The notes beneath the pieces were generated by a model. The model was not told where the DNA came from. It worked only from the letters and a program-made list of their open reading frames with translations, and did no database searches. Shown here in pieces: positions 1-9,128 of a DNA stretch of 64,000 bases (positions within the stretch are counted from its first letter, which is position 1; each line of letters starts with the position of its first letter). Where the stretch lies: the NCBI GenBank assembly GCA_964638675.1, contig CAZXAU010000003.1, positions 1-64,000 on the forward strand, written 5' to 3'. Source of the DNA: SIG714 sp964638675 (lineage in GTDB: Bacteria; Bacillota; Clostridia; Oscillospirales; CAG-272). The position numbers were made by a program, and so were the translations under genes.

Positions 1-53
1 AATAATAAATAGTTATTGCAAGGTCGAATGCAGGATAATTTATAGTTATCCTG

Positions 54-86
54 TAAAAAACTGCTGCGATATGCCCACCGCAGCAG
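54..86 (-). terminator. Rho-independent terminator after the recombinase
   Basis: An 8-bp stem, CTGCTGCG paired with CGCAGCAG, is followed on the minus strand by a T6 tract. It lies about 20 bases past the recombinase stop codon. Confidence 0.8.
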
Positions 87-107
87 TCAATCCTATCCGA
101 TCAAGGA

Positions 108-1034
108 TCATTCTTTTATTTTTATTTTATTACGAGGATGCTTTCTAGTTAGAAGACGTTTTTGTGCATTCGTGCTTATATGTGTATAAATTTGGGTAGT
201 CGTAATGGAACTATGACCAAGCAACTCTTGGATATAGCGAATATCAACATCTTCTTCCAACAACAGCGTGGCGAAGGTGTGTCTAAACATATGCGGAGTC
301 AAATGTATATTTACCCCTGCTTTTTTTTCATACTTTTGAATCATTAATCTTACAGATTGCTCAGACAATTGAGCTCCACGATTATTAATAAAAAAGTATC
401 CTGTGTTCGCGATCTCTGTATCAAACTCCCCATAGTATTTTTTCAATGCTGAAATTACATTGAGATTCGTTATGTAAATATATCGCTCTTTCGCACCTTT
501 TCCCCGAACTTTAATTATTTTGTTTTTAAAATCAATATTGTCTTTTTTTAATGTGCATAGCTCATTCACTCGAATTCCGGTAGCGAATAATAATTCTATT
601 ACTGCTACATTTCTGATCGCATTTTTTTGATATAGAACGGACTTATCCTTACACATCGCCTCCTTATATGCCATACGCAATACCTCTGTAATGATGTTAA
701 TCGGAATGGTTTTAGGAAGATATAGAGTTTCTTTATGTTTGACCTTTATTTTATGAAATGCGTTTTCTGATATAATTTCTTCTATTTCAAGATAGTGAAA
801 GAAACTCTTAATACACGCAACTTTTCGCTTTGCACTTCTCGGCTTATAAGAAATATGCATGTTTTTGATATACTTTTCCAAATGTGCTTTCTCATACCAT
901 TCATTCGACGATTGTGAGAACAATGCAAATTGTTTAAGATCAATTGTGTAAGCTTTAATTGTTTTATCGCTAAGACCTTTTATATATCTGCAGTCCTCTA
1001 AATAGTTTTTTATCTGTACACTTAACTCTACCAT
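108..1034 (-). CDS. Tyrosine recombinase (phage integrase family, XerC/D-like)
   Basis: This 308-residue site-specific recombinase has the usual two parts: an N-terminal SAM-like core-binding domain (ending near residue 95) and a C-terminal catalytic domain. The active-site set is visible: Arg in ATGIRVNEL, Lys in VRGKGAKERYIYI, the HMFRHTF box, LGHSS, and the nucleophile Tyr in YTHIS. Length fits XerC/D and small-integrase proteins. I start at the ATG at 1034, which has AAGGAG seven bases upstream; an upstream GTG at 1076 has no such site. It stands alone with its own terminator. It could be a chromosomal XerD-like enzyme, the integrase of the decayed element at 8.7-11.7 kb, or an enzyme acting on the RHS locus next door; the sequence does not decide. 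Family certain, role uncertain. Confidence 0.9.
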   Translation of the reverse strand: MVELSVQIKNYLEDCRYIKGLSDKTIKAYTIDLKQFALFSQSSNEWYEKAHLEKYIKNMHISYKPRSAKRKVACIKSFFHYLEIEEIISENAFHKIKVKHKETLYLPKTIPINIITEVLRMAYKEAMCKDKSVLYQKNAIRNVAVIELLFATGIRVNELCTLKKDNIDFKNKIIKVRGKGAKERYIYITNLNVISALKKYYGEFDTEIANTGYFFINNRGAQLSEQSVRLMIQKYEKKAGVNIHLTPHMFRHTFATLLLEEDVDIRYIQELLGHSSITTTQIYTHISTNAQKRLLTRKHPRNKIKIKE

Positions 1035-1166
1035 AACTAACTCCTTGTCTGTATATAATTCATTGAACAGTTGCACCTATTATACAACAAATTGAAGAAA
1101 AAAGACAATAAGTACAAAGATATAGTAAATCAGATTTAAGACAAAGTAACCTTATTGAATATCATT

Positions 1167-1301
1167 AAGCAGCAAGTACCTCCGAGTCTAAATAGACCCA
1201 GAGGTATCAACATATATTGTGCTTGGATATGTGTAAATGAAATACAATGCTGCTGTATGATACTTTGCAGATATGAGCAGATCGGAGGTATCTGCTTGCT
1301 T
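1167..1301. repeat. Long imperfect inverted repeat in the RHS 5' region
   Basis: Arms 1167-1185 and 1282-1301 are imperfect inverted copies sharing ACCTCCGA/TCGGAGGT and AAGC/GCTT. A small GTCTA..TAGAC hairpin lies just inside the left arm. The structure ends about 105 bases before the RHS start codon, so it could fold in the leader or be a DNA-level element. Confidence 0.5.
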
Positions 1302-1407
1302 GAAAGCACAAAATCAGTGTTTAATTCCCTGCTGAAAAAAGAAATCGTCAGCACTTGAAATTATGAAGTTAAAAATAAAATATTAAATAATGAAAGGACA
1401 AATCAAA

Positions 1408-4400
1408 ATGAAAGTCATGAAAAACACATTCAAATCTTTGCTCTCGTTCGTGTTGGCTCTGTTAATGATGTTTTATGTTCTTCCGGCAGACATATATAAT
1501 GTGTTTGCTGCGGAAGATACGAATAACGTAGCCAATTCTGACGATGAAAAAGCAGCCGATGCACTTTTTGAGCTTACTGACCTGCGCACCGCCGACACCA
1601 AATACATTCAGATGTCCGACGGCACGATTCAGGCGTTGGTTTATGATCAGCTCGTCCATTGGTTGGATGATGACGGTAACTGGCAAGAGGTGGATAACCG
1701 CCTTTCCTCAACTGGGGACAGTTATGAAAGTGCCGATCTTCGAGTGAAATTTTCCAAGAAAATTACCGGTAATAATCAATTGTTTACCTTGCATGACGGC
1801 AATCGAAAGATCTCTCTTTCTTTAAACGGTGCAACAAAGAAAACTCCGATCAAGATCGAGCATAACGGCACTTCAGACGAAAAATTTGCTACCCGTCTGG
1901 AAAAACTTTCGACTCTTTCAAATGCAATCTCCTCTGTGCGGTATAATGAAATTCTTCAAAATACCGACATTGAATATATCCTTGACGGAACATCGCTGAA
2001 GGAGAATATCCTTGTCAATGCACCGGGAGACTCCTATACCTATATCTTTACACTGTCTTTGAACAATCTGACTGCTACCGTAGAAGATGGTGCTGTTGTT
2101 CTCAGTGACGGAGATACGGCTGTATTTGTTTTGCCTGCTCCGTTTATGTATGATGCTGCAGGTGTCAGGTCTGATGCTGTTTCCTACAGTCTCGCTCCTG
2201 ACGGAGGAAACGGCAAGTATATCCTGACGCTTTCTGCAGACAATACATGGATAAATGAAGAAGAAAGAGCTTTTCCGATCACCATTGACCCGACAATCAC
2301 TTTGACAAACAATAATGCGACAAACGCCTCGGTTTCTTCAGACGGCGGAGTGTTCAGCTACTATATGGATGCCGGCGTAGCGGACGGTGTTTCCTACCGT
2401 TCTTATATTTCCTTTACTATTCCAACTCTCCCGGACGGTAGTATTGTAACCGAAGCTATATTGAAACTCTATCAAGATGGTTACCACAAGGGTAGTGCAA
2501 ACACCTCATATATTGCCGCAAGACAGGTCACATCCTCATGGAGTGCTTCCTCTCTTCGTTGGAGCAATAAACCCCAAAATCAGGATGATGTTCTCGATTA
2601 TGCCACAGTCAGTTCATCGACAACCGGCAGCAGACTCTCCTTTGATATTACTTCCGCATATAGGAAGTGGAATTCCGGAAAAGCTAACTATGGCATTATG
2701 CTTTCGGCTGTTCAGGATACTGCATGCGGCGGATATGTACAGCTCGGCGGAACAGGTTTTAGCTCCGGCAAACGTCCGATTCTCGAAGTGAAATTCCGAA
2801 ACACCCGAGGTCTTGAAGATCGCTTTACCTATCAAACGATGAGTATCGGAGCTGCCGGTGAGCTCTATATCTGCGACAATTCTTTGGAAAGAACTATTAT
2901 AAAACCTCTTGCATATACATATGCAGGAAGTGTAAATCTGGTCTATAATTCTATCGGTTCTGGCTCTTCTCCCGTTCCTTCGAATATGCTCAGCATTGCA
3001 AACGGCTGGTCACTCAGTGTAAATCAGACCATTACACATGGAACATACTCAGATTATGGGTATGCAGAATGGGTAGATGAGGATGGTACTTCCCACTATT
3101 ATTGCTATCGTTCCGGAAACGGATTTATTGATGAAGATAATGATGAAAATATTATCTATTTTGTTGGACTGAATGTCCTCAGTCTTGATCTTTCAGATTT
3201 CTCGGCATATAATTCCGCATATGCGTCATTAGAGGAAGACTATGGAACCTATTTGATGGTGAAATCCACCGGTGAAAAGGTTCTCTACTACAACGGCGTT
3301 ATGGTAGCTGCTGTGGATACAGACGGAAATATCACAGAATATCACTATAACGAAACCAATCCGACCTCGACCATGAGTCTACCAAGTGCTTCTGCAAGAG
3401 TGATCACCTCCATTTACACCATTGAAAAAACTACAGACGGATATGAAGCTGCTTCACTTTGCGTGAAATTCGAAAAGAGCGGAAGCAATACTGTGATTAC
3501 CGTAGCAGACGAAGAACCTTATGTGCTTCAGACAAATGCTGCCGGAGACCTTTCGGTAATTAGCAAAGGGGAGGTTTATGAAGCAAGTTATTTATACAAT
3601 AACCATGACCTCTATGATATTCACGATGATACAGTCGGTTACGGTATTACATTTAGCAATTCGGTGATGGAAGAACTGTATGAATATTACGATACAGAAA
3701 GCGGAACGGTAACCGGTAGAAAAATATATCTGACCGGTGGTACCGGCTCACAAACAACCTATGTTGACCATAGATACAATTCCAATGATACATTGATTGT
3801 CAACTATCTCTTTGACAAAGCAGGCAGGACTGTTTGTACATATTCAAATGATTTTTGCTTTAATGTTTACAGTGCTGCAAATTATGAATATGATAAAGCC
3901 ATTGGCAGTTCCAATTCCAGAAATGATATTTACAGTGCGACAGGAATGTTACCGTGGAATCTGCTTGCAAACGGAAGTGCAGAAACTTCCGGAAGCTTTA
4001 CGAATGCTACATACAGTACCGCGAAAGCAAAAACGGGTCTGAGAAGTATTCTTCTTGCAGACAATGCAAGTATTCCCGGAACAACAGTACAATTGATAAA
4101 GGGACAAGAGTACACTTTTTCTGCCTATGTTAATTTAGAAAGTGCTTCGAGCATCTCCACGAGTGGCGGTGTATATCTCAAAGTCAGTGCTGCTTCGGGA
4201 ACTGAACAGTATACGAGTTATCGACTCTTTACCAAAAGCGACAGCAGTGATCAGTGGCAAAGAATCTACCTGAAATTCACTCCTGCGACAACAGGAAGCT
4301 ATTCTCTGTCGCTTTGTCGCTCAGGCGTTTCCGGTTCCGTATATTTTGACGATCTTCAGCTTGAAACAGGTGCGGATCTCTGCGATTATTCCTATGTGTC

Positions 4401-7400
4401 AAACGGCGCATTCTCAATACAGAATGATTGGTTATGTTCAGATAGCTCTTCAGTAGCGTATACAACTGCCAGTGCTAACAGCAGTACCACATGGTCCTGT
4501 ATGAAGATTACGGGCGATCCTTCAAAACAGGAATACTTCTATCAGAATATTCCTATGCAGAATTCGGGAAAGAGCTTTACGCTATCCGGATGGGCAAAAG
4601 CAAATTCTGCAACACTCAAGGATGACCGTACATTTGAACTGCGGGCAGTGATTACCTATACGGACGGAACCACCGAAGAAGTTTCGGTTCCGTTCAGTGC
4701 AGATCAAAAGGGAGTATGGCAGTTTGCAAGCGGCAGAGTGACCCCAAGCAAAGCAGAAACTGTTTTAAATATAAAAGTGTTTGCAAGGTATGACTACAAC
4801 TGCGGAGAAGCATACTTTACAGGAATTTCTCTTGTGGAAAGTGATGCCATAGCGATTTCATCGGAAACAGAAGACGGAGAAAACGAAGAAGCAGAAGAAG
4901 TCGGGGAGTATCCTAAAGAGTCTGTTTCGACATTGACAGCGGTACTTGAGTGTCTTGGTTTAACACAGGATGCCTTTGCAGGATACTTGAATAATTCATC
5001 AATAACTTCTGAGATCACTTTGACGGTTGATCACATGGATGACTCTCAGATTTATACCAAAACTTTTGCAAACGATCTGTTTTACGCAACGGTTCAGCAG
5101 GATGCAGAAAATGATGCAGACCGCACATGGTATACGCTGACTTTGTCCGCCTATGACACAGACGGAAACCTGGTCTGCACGGTTGATACGCTGGGTGGCG
5201 TGACAAGATATTCTTACGATGCAGACGGTAATATGACCGCCGAAACCTCTCCGCTCGGTACAGTTACGAATTATACCTATACAGACGGACAGCTTCTTTC
5301 TGCGGGCGTCACTGGGAAAGCGAACATTCTTTATAATTACACAGGTAAAAAGTTGACAGGCGTGACTGCGGGATTAAATGATGCAAACGGTACGCAGGGA
5401 TATACCTTTATTTATGATGCATACGGAAACTTGACAGAAGTCAAAGCGGGAAATTATTCTCTTGTCGCATATATCTATGATAGTGATGGTATCAATGTGA
5501 AGACCGTTACATACGGAAACGGGCTTGTGATAAAGTATGTGTATGATATGCTTGACAGAATTGAAAAAATACAGTATAATGGTATTGACAGATATACTTG
5601 TGCATATACAGGCAACGGCACTGTTTTATCGGTAACCGATGAAAAGAATTGCGAGCGAAAAGTTTATCTTTCGAACGGCAATACCGATTGCGTGCTCACG
5701 ATTGACACAACATACAATACCGTAAAAGCAGTCGCGTATTCTGTGGCAGATGATGACGGAAAAACGATTTCCGCAAAAGAGGGATTCTTTACAAACTCCG
5801 AATGGAGAGAAGAGCACTACGGTTATACTTACAATGCCGACGGTGAACTGACAGCGCTTAATGCAGGTGGTTTGACGCAGAATTACAGTTATGATGCACT
5901 GAAACGGATCACCTCTGTTACAAACGCTTATATTACAAAATCCTATTCTTACAGAACAAACAGCGGAAAGACCTGCGATCTTGTAAGCTCTCTTGTCTAC
6001 ACCAAAGCGGACGGAAGCAGTATTCTTTCTCTGAATTATGAATATGATGCAGCAGGAAACATCAAACGGGTTTCCAAAGGCGATACCGTATACTATCAGT
6101 ATACCTATGATGAACTCGGACAGCTGATCAGAGAAGACAATCGAGATGCAAACAAGAGCTACACCTATTCCTATGACAGCAGAGGAAATATTCTTGAAAA
6201 GAATACATTTGCATTTACTTTGGGTGAGGCACTTCCTGTTACCGCACAAAGCACTGTTTCATACAGTTATGCAACTGACAGCTGGAAGGATCGGTTGACA
6301 TCGTATGACGGTAGAATTATCACCTATGACAGCATCGGAAATCCTCTGACCTATAACAACGGTTCCACCTATTCCTTCACATGGGAAGGTCGCCAGATGC
6401 AGACGGCGACCAAAGATTCGACAACCTGGACATACACATATAACTCTGACGGTTTGCGTACTAAAAAGAGTTATGTCACAACATACGGTTCGTCGGGAAG
6501 CTATGATTACACATGGTCAAGCGACGGCAAGTTGACCTCTCTGAGTTGGACTTCGAGTTGGGGAGATCAACCAGCCTCCATGCTCTTCTACTATGATGCG
6601 GAAGGCAGACCGGCATTTGTGGATTATGTAGACGAATACGGTTATACTACCGGCAGGTACGAATACATTCTGAACCTGCAGGGGGATGTAGTAGCACTGT
6701 ATTGCCCCACGAGAAAAGCCAATGTTGTAACATATACCTATGATGCATGGGGAAAACAGCTTGGGTTTACTGCACTGGACTCCGGCTACGCAGGGCTTGT
6801 GTACAACAATCCTTTGCGTTACCGTGGGTATTGCTACGACGAGGACACAGGATTCTACTACCTCCAGAGCAGATACTATGATCCGACAGTGGGTAGATTC
6901 TTGAATGCGGATGATGCAACACTCTTGAGTGTGAGCCGAAGTGTCATTGACCTCAATTTGTTTGTATATTGTGATAATAATCCAATAAACCGTTTGGATG
7001 TTAACGGATATAATTCTATGGTATTACCAGATTCATATAAATACATCGAGTTATTATGTGGCATTGTATCCGCTGCAATTGAAGGTTTAAGTTTGGCATT
7101 ACCTAAAATTATGTCAGGGATTTTAACATCCATTGCAAGTATAAAAACTGCCTTGACAACATCATGGTTCGTTCCTCTTTGTATTGCTGCAACTGCTGTT
7201 GCAATAGTTGGTATTGTGTATGTTGTAAAAACAGCATCGGCCTTATATGCCACAGCAGAACAAGTGATCAGTAAGGTAAAAAGCCAGATAAAAAGCGGAG
7301 GAATAAACGAAAAAACTGGTGGTTATTCGGTATATGTTATTACAAAAAAGAAATCTGAAGATGTAGTTTATGTTGGAATGACAAATTGTGTTGCACGAAG

Positions 7401-7635
7401 AAGGTCTCAACACCAAAGTAAGCGCTTTCCAAAAAACAAGTATGACTTTTATGTTGTTGCAACGGACTTATCAAAGGAAAGTGCTCGTGCATTGGAACAA
7501 ACACTGATCACTGCATATTCATTAGACACACTCGCAAATATGATTAATTCTATATCACCAAAGAAGTGGGGAACATTTGAGAATGAATTTGATCAGATGA
7601 TGAAACTTATAGAGAGTTGGATAGATCCAGAATGA
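1408..7635 (+). CDS. Secreted RHS/YD-repeat polymorphic toxin with C-terminal GIY-YIG nuclease-like domain
   Basis: A signal peptide (roughly residues 1-35, ending near VFAAED) is followed by a region rich in Asp/Asn. Then come a DNRLRE-type beta domain (about 300-460), two carbohydrate-binding-like beta domains (about 850-1170), and YD repeats leading to the RHS core (LRYRGYCYDEDTGFYY, about 1805-1830). The core closes at NPINRLDVNG. The variable C-terminus has a hydrophobic, Ala/Ile-rich stretch (about 1885-1950) and then a GIY-YIG-like fold: YSVYVI, VVYVGMTN, Arg in ARRRSQHQ, Glu in RALEQTLI and a later Asn. RHS proteins form a shell around a toxic tip; here the tip would cut nucleic acid. 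I start at 1408 because AAAGGA lies 9 bases upstream; ATG 1390 lacks a site. The DNA after the core is visibly more AT-rich, as expected for an exchanged toxin tip. The next gene is the likely immunity gene. Confidence 0.88.
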   Translation: MKVMKNTFKSLLSFVLALLMMFYVLPADIYNVFAAEDTNNVANSDDEKAADALFELTDLRTADTKYIQMSDGTIQALVYDQLVHWLDDDGNWQEVDNRLSSTGDSYESADLRVKFSKKITGNNQLFTLHDGNRKISLSLNGATKKTPIKIEHNGTSDEKFATRLEKLSTLSNAISSVRYNEILQNTDIEYILDGTSLKENILVNAPGDSYTYIFTLSLNNLTATVEDGAVVLSDGDTAVFVLPAPFMYDAAGVRSDAVSYSLAPDGGNGKYILTLSADNTWINEEERAFPITIDPTITLTNNNATNASVSSDGGVFSYYMDAGVADGVSYRSYISFTIPTLPDGSIVTEAILKLYQDGYHKGSANTSYIAARQVTSSWSASSLRWSNKPQNQDDVLDYATVSSSTTGSRLSFDITSAYRKWNSGKANYGIMLSAVQDTACGGYVQLGGTGFSSGKRPILEVKFRNTRGLEDRFTYQTMSIGAAGELYICDNSLERTIIKPLAYTYAGSVNLVYNSIGSGSSPVPSNMLSIANGWSLSVNQTITHGTYSDYGYAEWVDEDGTSHYYCYRSGNGFIDEDNDENIIYFVGLNVLSLDLSDFSAYNSAYASLEEDYGTYLMVKSTGEKVLYYNGVMVAAVDTDGNITEYHYNETNPTSTMSLPSASARVITSIYTIEKTTDGYEAASLCVKFEKSGSNTVITVADEEPYVLQTNAAGDLSVISKGEVYEASYLYNNHDLYDIHDDTVGYGITFSNSVMEELYEYYDTESGTVTGRKIYLTGGTGSQTTYVDHRYNSNDTLIVNYLFDKAGRTVCTYSNDFCFNVYSAANYEYDKAIGSSNSRNDIYSATGMLPWNLLANGSAETSGSFTNATYSTAKAKTGLRSILLADNASIPGTTVQLIKGQEYTFSAYVNLESASSISTSGGVYLKVSAASGTEQYTSYRLFTKSDSSDQWQRIYLKFTPATTGSYSLSLCRSGVSGSVYFDDLQLETGADLCDYSYVSNGAFSIQNDWLCSDSSSVAYTTASANSSTTWSCMKITGDPSKQEYFYQNIPMQNSGKSFTLSGWAKANSATLKDDRTFELRAVITYTDGTTEEVSVPFSADQKGVWQFASGRVTPSKAETVLNIKVFARYDYNCGEAYFTGISLVESDAIAISSETEDGENEEAEEVGEYPKESVSTLTAVLECLGLTQDAFAGYLNNSSITSEITLTVDHMDDSQIYTKTFANDLFYATVQQDAENDADRTWYTLTLSAYDTDGNLVCTVDTLGGVTRYSYDADGNMTAETSPLGTVTNYTYTDGQLLSAGVTGKANILYNYTGKKLTGVTAGLNDANGTQGYTFIYDAYGNLTEVKAGNYSLVAYIYDSDGINVKTVTYGNGLVIKYVYDMLDRIEKIQYNGIDRYTCAYTGNGTVLSVTDEKNCERKVYLSNGNTDCVLTIDTTYNTVKAVAYSVADDDGKTISAKEGFFTNSEWREEHYGYTYNADGELTALNAGGLTQNYSYDALKRITSVTNAYITKSYSYRTNSGKTCDLVSSLVYTKADGSSILSLNYEYDAAGNIKRVSKGDTVYYQYTYDELGQLIREDNRDANKSYTYSYDSRGNILEKNTFAFTLGEALPVTAQSTVSYSYATDSWKDRLTSYDGRIITYDSIGNPLTYNNGSTYSFTWEGRQMQTATKDSTTWTYTYNSDGLRTKKSYVTTYGSSGSYDYTWSSDGKLTSLSWTSSWGDQPASMLFYYDAEGRPAFVDYVDEYGYTTGRYEYILNLQGDVVALYCPTRKANVVTYTYDAWGKQLGFTALDSGYAGLVYNNPLRYRGYCYDEDTGFYYLQSRYYDPTVGRFLNADDATLLSVSRSVIDLNLFVYCDNNPINRLDVNGYNSMVLPDSYKYIELLCGIVSAAIEGLSLALPKIMSGILTSIASIKTALTTSWFVPLCIAATAVAIVGIVYVVKTASALYATAEQVISKVKSQIKSGGINEKTGGYSVYVITKKKSEDVVYVGMTNCVARRRSQHQSKRFPKNKYDFYVVATDLSKESARALEQTLITAYSLDTLANMINSISPKKWGTFENEFDQMMKLIESWIDPE

Positions 7636-7648
7636 AAGGATGAAAATA

Positions 7649-8500
7649 ATGGGATTTTGGGGTACGGGTATTTATTTAAATGATTTTACTTGCGATGTCC
7701 GTGATTCATACATTGATTTGTTAAAACAACAAATTGATAACAACAATGCAGTTCAGACTGTTATAAACGAATACGGAGACTTTTCAGATGAAGCTGAAGA
7801 AGCATTGTTCTGGTATGCTCTCGCTGACACTGGGTGGAAGACCGGCCGTTTATTGCCCGAAATTAAAGAAAAAGCAATTCATTTTATTTTACATGATGGC
7901 GGTATTGAGCTTTGGGAGGACGACTGTAAAAAAAGGGATAAGTGGAAAATTGTTCTGCAAAAGCTGAAAAAAGAGTTAGATTCACCGATGCCTAAAGAAA
8001 AGAAATTTCGCAAGCCGGAGGAGTTTGACAGAAATCCATGGAATGTCGGAGATCTTTATGCATACAAATTCCACAATAAATTTGCGGATGAAACCGGGTT
8101 AAACGGAAAATATATAGTGTTTCAAAAAATCGGACATGCATATGATTTCGATAATTTGGTATCGGTCGTTCAGGTATATGATAAAGTATTTGATATTATT
8201 CCCACTATCGATGAGCTTTGCGGTGTTCGTATTTTACCGTTAGCATATCCGCCGGGAATATACGGTACGCCGGACAGATTAGAGGACTATGTCCCGTCAT
8301 TTGAAATGACATTATGTTGCAAAATGGTATATGAAAAAAAGAGAGATTATCCCAAAAATCATCTGTATTTTTTGGGAACTCAAAATATGTCTGATAGATT
8401 CTTTGAATATAAAAAATGCGAAGAATACGATTGGAAAAAAGATCAGATGGATGATTGGCTTATTGATTTCTATCTCAATTGGCAAAATGTGAAATATTAG
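7649..8500 (+). CDS. Probable immunity protein of the RHS toxin (MGxWGxG-type N-terminus)
   Basis: The gene begins 13 bases after the toxin stop. The ATG at 7649 is preferred over 7640: AAAGGA sits 8 bases ahead of it and the family-like start MGFWGTGIYLND follows directly. The N-terminal about 110 residues resemble DUF4259-like proteins beginning MGxWGxGxxxND, a group I know as hypothetical proteins. The remainder (KPEEFDRNPWNVGDLYAYKF onward) is a second domain I do not recognise. There is no signal peptide or membrane segment, fitting a cytoplasmic protector against a nuclease. Its AT-rich composition matches the toxin tip, suggesting the two moved together. Immunity function is inferred from position only. 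Confidence 0.7.
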   Translation: MGFWGTGIYLNDFTCDVRDSYIDLLKQQIDNNNAVQTVINEYGDFSDEAEEALFWYALADTGWKTGRLLPEIKEKAIHFILHDGGIELWEDDCKKRDKWKIVLQKLKKELDSPMPKEKKFRKPEEFDRNPWNVGDLYAYKFHNKFADETGLNGKYIVFQKIGHAYDFDNLVSVVQVYDKVFDIIPTIDELCGVRILPLAYPPGIYGTPDRLEDYVPSFEMTLCCKMVYEKKRDYPKNHLYFLGTQNMSDRFFEYKKCEEYDWKKDQMDDWLIDFYLNWQNVKY

Positions 8501-8575
8501 TTTGGGCATCCATGTGTCGGTAAAGCTATCAATCTACCGACATCGATCGTCCGATGAGAAGAAAAATTCTCACTA

Positions 8576-8635
8576 GGCGATGTGGCAGATCTGTTCAGTG
8601 ACGAACGAGACACGAATGTTGTAACCCATACCTAT
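8576..8635 (+). pseudogene. Orphan fragment of an RHS core
   Basis: Twenty codons read GDVADLFSDERDTNVVTHTY, which lines up with GDVVALYCPTRKANVVTYTY in the upstream RHS protein. There is no start codon, core end or toxin tip. It looks like the leftover edge of a displaced or silent RHS cassette. The rest of 8501-8738 holds a GTCGGTA..TACCGAC hairpin near 8520 and nothing else I recognise. Confidence 0.6.
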
Positions 8636-8738
8636 ATTGTTGTATGCTTTTTATTTCAATAAGCCAGCAACAAGTAGAAATATTGTTACTTCAACATCAA
8701 AATATAGTAGGAACAAATCCGTATACCTGCGTTGTATA

Positions 8739-9128
8739 TTAATTTCTGTTTTCTGCTGTAATATATCTTACAGTGGGTCCTTCACATTCACCTGCCATCA
8801 TGACAGGTATCACCTGCCACCAAATGGGTATAATACCCCCTTGGTGGCAGGTGTATTTCTTCGCCATCTTATTGTTGCGGATTTTATAAAGCAGGCTGCT
8901 TTTGCCGCCTCCTCGGCGGTATCGCTGTTCTGTTTCAAGCAGTCCGGCTTTACGCAGATCACGCAAGGCACGACGAACGGTAGATTGCGACAGTTTCAGC
9001 TCCGATGCTATAGTCGAGATTGCAGGCCAGCATTCACCTTCCTTATTCGCTCGGTCAAGAAGATAAATATACACAGACACCGCACGGTGAGGAAGCTCCA
9101 TGCGGTATAAAAAATCAAGTCTGCCCAT
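8739..9128 (-). CDS. Winged-helix HTH protein of a conjugative-element remnant
   Basis: Residues 10-80 form an HTH_36-like winged helix of the kind found in plasmid and integrative-element replication or regulatory proteins: PAISTIASELKLSQSTVRRALRDL, continuing into a basic GGGKSS wing. (The first 20 residues of this stretch are PAISTIASELKLSQSTVRRA.) The start codon overlaps the end of the coupling-protein reading frame by 14 bases, so translation was probably coupled. The last third is low in recognisable sequence and is encoded across a 43-bp nested palindrome (8811-8853), so the original C-terminus may have been replaced. It is probably non-functional as part of a dead element, though its frame is open. 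Confidence 0.65.
   Translation of the reverse strand: MGRLDFLYRMELPHRAVSVYIYLLDRANKEGECWPAISTIASELKLSQSTVRRALRDLRKAGLLETEQRYRRGGGKSSLLYKIRNNKMAKKYTCHQGGIIPIWWQVIPVMMAGECEGPTVRYITAENRN
8811..8853. repeat. Nested 43-bp palindrome
   Basis: A perfect 13-bp outer arm pair (8811-8823 and 8841-8853, CACCTGCCACCAA) encloses an inner GGGTAT-A-ATACCC palindrome. A smaller ACCTG..CAGGT pair lies just to the left. It lies inside the reading frame of the HTH gene. Confidence 0.85.

Noticed and set aside
108..1034. Calling the recombinase the integrase of the tRNA-Pro island
   Set aside because: It is 22 kb away with unrelated genes between and shares no flanking repeat with the island ends.
5626..6249. 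207-codon frame opposite the RHS YD repeats
   Set aside because: Repetitive YD-coding DNA keeps the antisense frame open; the hydrophobic product looks artificial.
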